Source of the DNA: Rhodeus uyekii
Lineage: Eukaryota; Chordata; Actinopteri; Cypriniformes; Acheilognathidae
Assembly: GCA_037043235.1 (NCBI GenBank)
Contig: JAWRVZ010000025.1
Location: 2,569,501-2,633,500 of the forward strand
DNA: 64,000 nucleotides
Direction: 5' to 3'
Of the stretch, positions 57,699 to 64,000 are shown piece after piece (position 1 is the stretch's first letter; each line of letters starts with the position of its first letter). The notes beneath the pieces were generated by a model, which saw only the letters and a program-made list of their open reading frames with translations, made no database searches and was not told where the DNA came from. The position numbers were made by a program, and so were the translations under genes.

Positions 57699-58470
57699 GC
57701 GGAGAAATGTACTTTTCATGCAGACTCGGTTCTGTTCCTGGGGCAAATTATCTCAGCGGAGGGGATTAAGGTAGATCCAGCAAAGGTGAGGGCTGTCTCC
57801 AATTGGCCAGTCCCCACCTCCCGCAAGGAGTTGCAGCGGTTTCTAGGGTTTGCCAACTTTTATAGGCGGTTTATCCGCAACTTTAGTCAAACCGCTGCAC
57901 CCTTGACAGCCTTAACCTCCACTTGTGTGCCTTTCAGGTGGTCAGACCAGGCCCAGGTGGCTTTCCAGAAACTTAAGCAATGTTTCACGTCTGCTCCTGT
58001 CTTGTCTGTTCCTGACCCTGATCTGCAGTTTATAGTGGAGGTAGACGCGTCTGAAGTGGGGGTTGGAGCAGTCCTCTCCCAGCGATCCGCTCTCGATGGT
58101 ACATCCCTGTGCGTTCTTCTCGCACCGCCTGAGCCCAGCTGAACAGAACTATGATGTCGGTAACCGGGAGCTGCTCGCGGTGAGATTAGCCCTGGGTGAG
58201 TGGCGCCACTGGCTGGAAGGTGCAGCTGAACCCTTCTTGGTCTGGACGGATCCCAAAAATCTCGAATATATCCGTTCAGTGAAGAGGTTGAACTCTCGGC
58301 AGGCCAGATGGGCGCTGTTTTTCGGTCGGTTCCGTTTCACCCTCTCGTACCGGCCTGGATCCAAAAACATCAAGCCTGACGCCCTTTCTCGTCTCTTTGA
58401 CTGCCCTAGGGATGGGTCGTCACCCGACACTATTCTGCCTGCAGAAGTTGTGGTGGCTGCCGTATCGTGG
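57699..58470 (+). pseudogene. Ty3/gypsy RT thumb/connection and RNase H
   Basis: Frame from 57699 carries an FLGQIIS-like motif and then ELQRFLGFANFYRRFIRNFS and APVLSVPDPDLQFIVEVDAS, i.e. the RT end and the first catalytic Asp region (VDAS) of RNase H. Near 58090-58110 the reading changes frame, and the second frame (to about 58470) continues with HRLSPAEQNYDVGNRELLAV, FLVWTDPKNLEYI and GSKNIKPDALSRLF. The order fits the gypsy RNase H tether. Stops and the frameshift prevent expression as one protein. Confidence 0.85.
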
Positions 58471-58484
58471 GGGGGGGGGGGGGG
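58469..58484 (+). repeat. G16 homopolymer at the RNase H/integrase boundary
   Basis: Sixteen consecutive G bases. On its left the RNase H frame is open and on its right the integrase frame is open, offset from each other. Length change in this run by slippage is the simplest explanation, and it may also be a sequencing or assembly error. Confidence 0.85.
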
Positions 58485-59740
58485 TCGAGGGACGGGTCAG
58501 GGAGGCACTGCGGGGGGTGGCGGTTCCTGCTGGGTGCCCTGAGGGTCTGTTGTTTGTTCCTGAGCCTTTGCGTGCTGCGGTTCTGGAGTGGAGTCACTCA
58601 TCTAGGCTAGTTTGCCATCCAGGTGTGCGGAGAACATTGGCTTCTGCCCGTCAACGTTTTTGGTGGCCCAATATGGACCAAGATGCCAGACAGTTTGTGG
58701 CGGCCTGCTCGGTTTGTGCCCAGAAAGAGTCTTCTAACAAGCCTCCCGCTGGTCTGCTGCATTCATTGCCCGTTCCCTCCCGCCCCTGGTCCCACATCTC
58801 CCTTGATTTTGTTACTGGCCTTCCCCCCTCCAATGGTAACACCGTGGTCTTAACGGTGGTTGACCATTTTTCTAAGGCGGTGCAATTTATTCCCCTTTCC
58901 AAACTGCCCACTGCGAAGGAAACTGCTCTGGTGGCAGTCAATCACGTCTTCAGGATTCATGGTCTTCCAATGGACGTGATGTCTGACAGGGGGCCCCAGT
59001 TCATTTCCCACTTTTGGAGGGAGTTCTGTCGTCTGATTGGGGCTACTGCTAGTCTGACTTCAGGATTCCATCCGCAGACCAACGGGCAGTCCGAGCGGGC
59101 CAACCAGGATTTGGAGCGTATGCTTCGCTGTCTGGCATCACACAACCCCGCCTCCTGGAGCCAGCAGCTCACCTGGGCAGAATATGCACACAACACACTC
59201 CCTGTAGCCTCTACTGGTATGTCCCCCTTTCAGTGTTCTCTTGGTTACCAGCCTCCTCTGTTTTCTTCGCAGGAATCTAATGCCGCTGTTCCCTCTGCCC
59301 AGGCCTTTGTCCAGCGCTGTAGGAGGACCTGGAAAAGAGCCAGAGAGGCCCTGTTTCAGGCAGGGGGGCGTGCCAAAGTGGCAGCAGACCGTCGTCGGAC
59401 TCCGGCACCCAAGTATGTCTGTGGGCAGAGAGTACGGTTATCTACTAAGGACCTGCCTCTTAAGGTGCCGGCACACAAATTAGCACCTAGGTTCATAGGG
59501 CCATACCGCATCTCTAAGGTCCTGAGTCCGGCGGCGGTGCGGCTCAGGCTCCCGCCTGCTCTTAGTCGTGTGCACCCTGTCTTCCATGTGTCTCGAATTA
59601 AACCTGTTTTTTCTTCCCCTTTGAACCCCACTGTGTCTCATTATCTGTTAACTCATTCTCTTCAGGTGTTACACTCATTAGCTTCCCCATATATTCCCCC
59701 CGTGTTTTGTGTTCCGTGCCAGATTGTGTTTTTCTCCTGA
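58484..59740 (+). pseudogene. Ty3/gypsy integrase, long open frame
   Basis: Open for about 419 codons. It has an N-terminal zinc-binding H-x6-H-x29-C-x2-C motif (SHSSRLVCHPG ... CSVC), then the DDE core with Asp in SLDFVTGLP, Asp in MSDRGPQF and Glu in NGQSERANQDLE at spacings of 59 and 35 residues, all intact. A GPYRISKVLSPAAVRLRLP segment, then HPVFHVSRIKPVF, marks the C-terminal domain; the chromodomain that often follows in this lineage is absent, replaced by 3' sequence and a stop at 59738-59740. The integrase joins cDNA to host DNA. No start codon precedes it: it was part of Pol and is cut off from the RNase H frame by the G run. The core is the best preserved part of any element here. 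Confidence 0.9.
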
Positions 59741-60258
59741 AAAGTCACGTCTAGCTTCTGCCTGTTTTTCTCGGCTCGTTTCTCTGTTTAGTCGGCTCCT
59801 TGTTGCTTTAGTCTAGCCTAGTCTAGTTTTTCTTTCTTTTGTTTCTTTAACCAAGTTCCCCTTTCTAGCCTTTAGATTTAGTACTTATCTAGTTTAGTGA
59901 TTTTGTACATTTTTAGTTTTTTCCTCTCCTACCTTTTGGCCCCAGTTCAGCCTTGGTTTTGTTTTTGTTTTTTTTCCCTTTTGGGTTTTCCCTGTCCCCA
60001 GCCTTCCAGTTCATCCGCCTGCTGGTCCCTGTTCCCCCGCCTGCCTCACCTGCCTTCTCCGCCCAGTGTTCTCCACCATCTCTCGCCCTGGTGCCATCTC
60101 TCTCTGCTGTGGACTGTTGCGGTCCGAGGTTTACTCTCAGAGCTTGGACTGCTTCTCTTGGACTCCCTGTTTCACCTGCACCTTGTGCCAATTCTACATT
60201 GATTCAATAAACAGCTTTCTGATACTGCAACTGGATCCTCTGTCTTTGAACCCTGACA
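59666..60258 (+). mobile_element. Candidate 3' LTR of the gypsy element
   Basis: Starts TGTTACACTCATTAGC and ends GAACCCTGACA, so it has TG...CA ends. A GATTCAATAAACAGC polyadenylation signal lies at about 60196-60214, in the usual position near the 3' end. A CT-rich, non-coding interior fits an LTR. No polypurine tract is obvious before 59666, so the left boundary is uncertain. There is no second copy to confirm it. Confidence 0.55.
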
Positions 60259-60261
60259 GAT

Positions 60262-60440
60262 ACCCATATTCTGAACCTCATCAATGATTTGTTGATCCTT
60301 TGCTCACGGCAAAGGTCTAGTCATGCCAGGTAGCAGTCCAACATTGAGATGTCGTTATTGCTCACTTGAAGGAGCTGGGGCTAAGACTGTGTGCAAAGGA
60401 GAGATGCTTTTTTCCACTCTGAAATGTTAAAAGTCCTCCA
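60262..60440 (+). pseudogene. DIRS reverse transcriptase fragment
   Basis: Immediately after the gypsy end, the plus strand reads NLINDLLILCSRQRSSHAR-like text (the region of the Y/F-x-D-D box, where the first Asp has become Asn), then in another frame HLKELGLRLCAKE followed by a Phe-rich tail. This matches the 'HLxxLGLRLNxxKS' segment that follows the active site in DIRS RTs. It contains stops. Its place beyond the gypsy element and the DIRS terminus at 56350 suggest one DIRS copy split by the gypsy insertion. Confidence 0.6.
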
Positions 60441-60764
60441 ACACATCCACCTCCTGCTATAGAATGCTAAATGGTCAACCTTTTCATCAGCTTTGCAGAT
60501 TAAGCATGGTTATCTTACGATTTTGCACCGTTAGCTGGTGGAATTGTCAATGAAGATATGCATTTAAAACAGACAGCAGAAAGGTATGCATAGAGTACAC
60601 TCTAGTACATGTTGCCATTCCATTATAAAGTGATTCATTTTCTGACTAGATGCTGCATTAACAGAGAAAGAACAGCAGTATGTACAGTATATTTATAGTC
60701 GAAGCTGAGAGGCTTAAAACAATGGCAAATATCCTCAAGTCTGACCCAGTCAATTGTTACCATG
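60441..60764. other. Intergenic sequence
   Basis: Nothing further recognised; it may include diverged DIRS interior. Confidence 0.35.
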
Positions 60765-60955
60765 TACAGTGTTGTGAAAGTCTTTACCCTTTCCTGGTTT
60801 CTGATTTTTAATTTGCATATTTGTCAGACTTGAATGCTTCACATCATAAAACAAATTTAAATATTAGTCAAAGATAACACAAGTAAAAACAAAATGCAGT
60901 TTTTAAATGAGGGTTGTTATTATTAAGGGGAAATAAAATCCAAGCCTACATGGAT
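60765..60955 (-). mobile_element. Terminal fragment of the second Tc1 family
   Basis: TACAGTGTTGTGAAAGTCTT, TTCCTGGTTTCTGATTTTT, TTAGTCAAAGATAACACAAG and AAACAAAATGCAGTTTTTAA match the left end of the element at 45777. The remainder of the element is absent. Confidence 0.7.
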
Positions 60956-61721
60956 TTACTAAATTAAATGTAAACTTTACAATAGATAATGATGATCTTT
61001 AGCAGCATACAGTATTCTTACTGATGATGATAAGATGCTACTAATAGGTTAATTTGATAGTTTAATACTCACAAACTACAGGAGCTCATTTATAGATTAA
61101 ACTGACCTTCACATGAAGCTTTGAACAGTTCAGTAATTTTACTGTTTCACTGCTGCTGCTTCTTTTCAAAGAGCATTTTGCTCCCCCTGGCCGCTTCCTT
61201 TCCCTCTGGTTTGAGCCCATCACATTGATTACTTTGTTCAAAGGCTTTGCCATTCAAGACTAACCAATACATGATTTATTATTATCAAAACAATCACGTG
61301 TACGTTTATTATACATCACTGTATTACAGTAGTGCAAAAAAACCTTAGGCACATTAGTATTTTCACAGACACGGAAAATGGTTTTAAGCCAGTTATTTAT
61401 ATAGTTTGTTGCAGTGTGTCAGTAGGAAATATCAGTTTACATATCCAAACATTCATTTTGCCAATAACTGTAATAATCCACTAAGAACAGTCGGTGCTCC
61501 ACACATTTATTGATGTTTTGATTATCACACGGAGATCTCACTCATAATATATGCTCACTCATAAAGATTGTCACCTGCTGCAACCTATTTACGTTATAAT
61601 GTAATCTGCGGAAATTGTGATTAAAGTCCACCCCTATTTACAGAGTATGATTGACACAAACCATTTGTATCCATTGTTGTAAGTGAACCTGCATTTATTG
61701 TTAAAAAGTGTACAGTACAAA
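60956..61721. other. Intergenic sequence
   Basis: No gene. 61140-61260 is of balanced composition, with two TCF-like CTTTG words (ACTTTGTTCAAAGGC), possibly regulatory. Confidence 0.35.
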
Positions 61722-61980
61722 TGTGTGGCGAGCAGGGCGGGGTCGAGGGACTGTGAGAGCGTCACGAGAGCCGGTGGCATGATTGGGATTGAGCGTCACC
61801 TGCTAAGCCACCGGTGTCTCGAGTCTCACGGAGGAGCGGAGACATAAAACGAGGAGCGACGACAGTGGAAGACGAGAGAGGACCAGGCCTGGGACTTATG
61901 TTATGTTTGTGTGGGCGGCAGTCATGTTTTGATTATTAAGTTTTGATTATTAATGTCTGTTAAAAGACTGCGTTACAAAA
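61722..61980 (+). mobile_element. Partial LTR, gypsy-like
   Basis: Starts TGTGTGGCGAGCAGGGCGG and runs through GAGAGCGTCACGAGAGCCGG, AAGCCACCGGTGTCTCGAG, a GACATAAAACGAGGAG block and TTGTGTGGGCGGCAGTC. It is clearly GC-richer than the flanks and resembles a fish gypsy LTR family. The 3' end with a polyadenylation signal is not clear, and there is no internal region. Confidence 0.6.
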
Positions 61981-64000
61981 TGAAGCATCCAAATATAAAT
62001 AGTCTAAGATGTTGTTTTGTTTCTCTCACTACTTTTTTACAACAGTGAAACTTATTAACTATTCTGGTTGTGCTTTCATCATACAGTTCCCAGTTTCATT
62101 TTACTTGTAATAATTCAAATGTGTTTTGTGTTGTCATTCGTGATTGAACATTAGAGATTTCAAAGATTTGTCATTTCTTCTGACATGATGGGTTGAGAGG
62201 TCAGACATTGCTACTTAATAGCCAATATACTTTGCCCCTGAGCAACAATTAAATATTCACTTTCTCAGACATTTAATTTGCCCTTGAAAGTTCAGTTCAA
62301 TCCATCACAGATAATGACTCTCACCTTCCCACAGGAAGACAATTAAGCATCCAACACCATGGGGTTTACCTTGTAGAGTTGTAGGGAACATCAGCAGGTC
62401 TCAAACCACGGGGAAGAACAAATAATCACTCATTTGTGTATCAGTTAAGGGAACACAAACCCACAGGACTGGAAAACTGAACAACTAAGAAGCAACACAA
62501 AATATCTCATTGTTCCCCTCATCTATTTATAGCTATTCCTCTGTTATTGCCTGTTGTTAATACATTAACAGATACCGTGTTAATGAAGAGCACTGTAAAG
62601 GTGAAAATTGTGTTAAATGGGTTTCTTCTTAATAAATCAGCTTTTAATGTGGCATTTTAAATGTCAACATGAAAAATTGGAATGTCACTATTATACAGTT
62701 ATTGCATGTTATCAGTGCTGAAAAAAACTGTGCTGCTTACATTGTGCAAAAACCGTGATTTTTAAAAAAGTTATTTGATGAATATAACTTTTAAAAGAAT
62801 AGCATTTATTAGAAATTGATTCTTAAAAAACAAGAAGTGTTTTGTTGTTTAATAAAAGTATTAATTACATTAGTATTATTGACAATTTTTTTTGTAATTA
62901 AAAGTAAACGGCATTTAAAAATATTTTTATTAGTACAAATAGTTTTACAAATAAATTAAAAATTAATAGAAATTATGTTAGAAGTTTGATTACATTTTTT
63001 GCAATTTCTAGATAGCTATATCTCTGTTTTTTTTAAATGTGTTTTACAATGGAAAATTAAAATTACTTTAAAGGGGCTTTTGTCCATCCAGCTTGATTTT
63101 GAGGACTTTTCAAAATTCTTGAGGTAGAGAGAGATTTGTTTAGCTACGTTGGCTTGATTCTTGCTAAACCTGAACTACTTTTACTAAAACTAGTTTTGTG
63201 GCTGCAGAGATGGCAACCAAATTAAATAGGATTTGAATTCGTCCTACGACTGGGAGAGGATTATATGTCACACCAGGTCTCACAAACTACTCATTACCTT
63301 TTGTTTTGGAATCACTCATTTCTCATGTCCTGTTCCACATTCCTTCAGGAGCTGGGATAATTTCCATTTCAATCCAAAACATTTTCACATTTGATTGTAG
63401 AAAGGAAAACCAATTCCCTTTGGAAACTTGGAGAAAAACACAGGAACAACAGCTGCTTCAGTTGAACCTGAACTGTTGTGCTGGTATGAATAATCTTATA
63501 AAACGCAAAATGCTGTCAGATGGCACCAACTGATTTGGATGAATAAATGACACTGTATATCAGCGTTCACCTGACCCAATCAGAGAAGAGTTGTTATAGT
63601 AGTTACACTTTGGAAGTTTACACATACATATGGCTGAATCTAGCAAAGTTAGGCCATTCAAAAATTGTTTTTGGCTATGTCATCCAAAAATCAAAAGAGA
63701 CACTTGCATGTCACCATAACTCTTGAGTTTAGTTTGCAGTTTCACCACTTGAATTAAGGGAAAGAAAAATCAATAGACATTGCTGAATACCTTCAAGACC
63801 TGTGAAATGTTAACTTAAAGAAATGTTAAAAGCGTAAGCAGTGTTAAATGGGGTTCTTTCTGTTGACTGCTGTAAAAGTGGCCTATGAAATGTCAATAAC
63901 CTGTGTAAGCACTCATCTCAAATTGGTTAAACAGTGAAAAATGACTGACAAAAGCTGACAAATATCCTTAAAATGATTATTAAATTCAATGAAACTGAAT
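61981..64000. other. Intergenic sequence to the window end
   Basis: No gene or mobile element recognised. 62240-62600 is repeat-free and of balanced composition (GACAATTAAGCATCCAACAC, ACAAATAATCACTCATTTG) and may be conserved non-coding DNA. 62750-63060 is very AT-rich. A 75-codon plus frame at 63306-63533 has no domain. Confidence 0.4.

Larger units (their letters stand above)
56408..60258 (+). mobile_element. Ty3/gypsy LTR retrotransposon, 5'-truncated and internally deleted
   Basis: In order: gag with zinc knuckle, protease, RT start, a deletion, RT end/connection, RNase H, integrase, then LTR-like sequence to CCCTGACA at 60258. No 5' LTR or gag N-terminus remains. Frames change at the gag/protease boundary, at the RT deletion (about 57697), within RNase H (about 58090-58110) and at a G16 run (58469-58484), and there is a stop at 57436-57438. 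It is higher in GC than the surrounding desert, as expected for a younger insertion. It is not capable of autonomous movement. Confidence 0.9.

Overview
This window looks like a piece of a bony-fish genome, probably cypriniform. The evidence is one fish-like, intron-poor vertebrate gene in AT-rich DNA, many (CA)n/(TA)n microsatellites, and dense fish-type transposable elements: DIRS-like YR retrotransposons, several Tc1/mariner families, a Tigger, an L2-like LINE, an R2-clade LINE, a Ty3/gypsy element and MITEs. There are no operons, CRISPR arrays or prokaryotic signals. No tRNA or rRNA gene was recognised. All homology statements come from recognising family motifs by eye; no search was run.

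Layout. 1-2400 is AT-rich upstream DNA with a degraded MITE piece. 2459-2978 holds a (GA)n tract and a GC-richer block that I read as the promoter and non-coding exon 1 of flrt2. 2979-5238 is the inferred intron. 5239 onward is exon 2, with the whole coding sequence of flrt2 (5638-7623, 661 aa), a single-pass LRR/fibronectin-III cell-surface receptor. A long 3' UTR probably follows, perhaps to the AATAAA at 10912. This is the only intact cellular gene I can support.

The rest (about 10.9-64 kb) is a gene-poor desert of transposon relics separated by unique sequence, some of which looks like conserved non-coding DNA. From left to right: a MITE with inverted ends (13.6-14.2 kb); a solo LTR on the minus strand (15.4-16.1 kb) with a plus-strand relative at 22.1-22.5 kb; DIRS-like fragments sharing one terminal sequence at 17.6, 27.1, 31.4, 38.3 and 56.35 kb; an internally deleted Tigger (18.2-18.9 kb); a deleted Tc1-type element with 36-residue D-to-E spacing (37.2-38.0 kb); an R2-clade LINE fragment on the minus strand (38.9-40.3 kb); an L2-like LINE on the minus strand (42.5-45.2 kb); three copies of another Tc1 family (45.8, 50.2, 60.8 kb); and a Ty3/gypsy element (56.4-60.3 kb) that appears to sit inside a DIRS copy.

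No element looks autonomous: each has deletions, frame changes or stop codons. I found no convincing new biological system. The points most worth a second look are the nested DIRS/gypsy locus, the DIRS/R2-clade chimeric junction, the DD36E-type element, and several unique blocks that may be long-range regulatory elements of flrt2.
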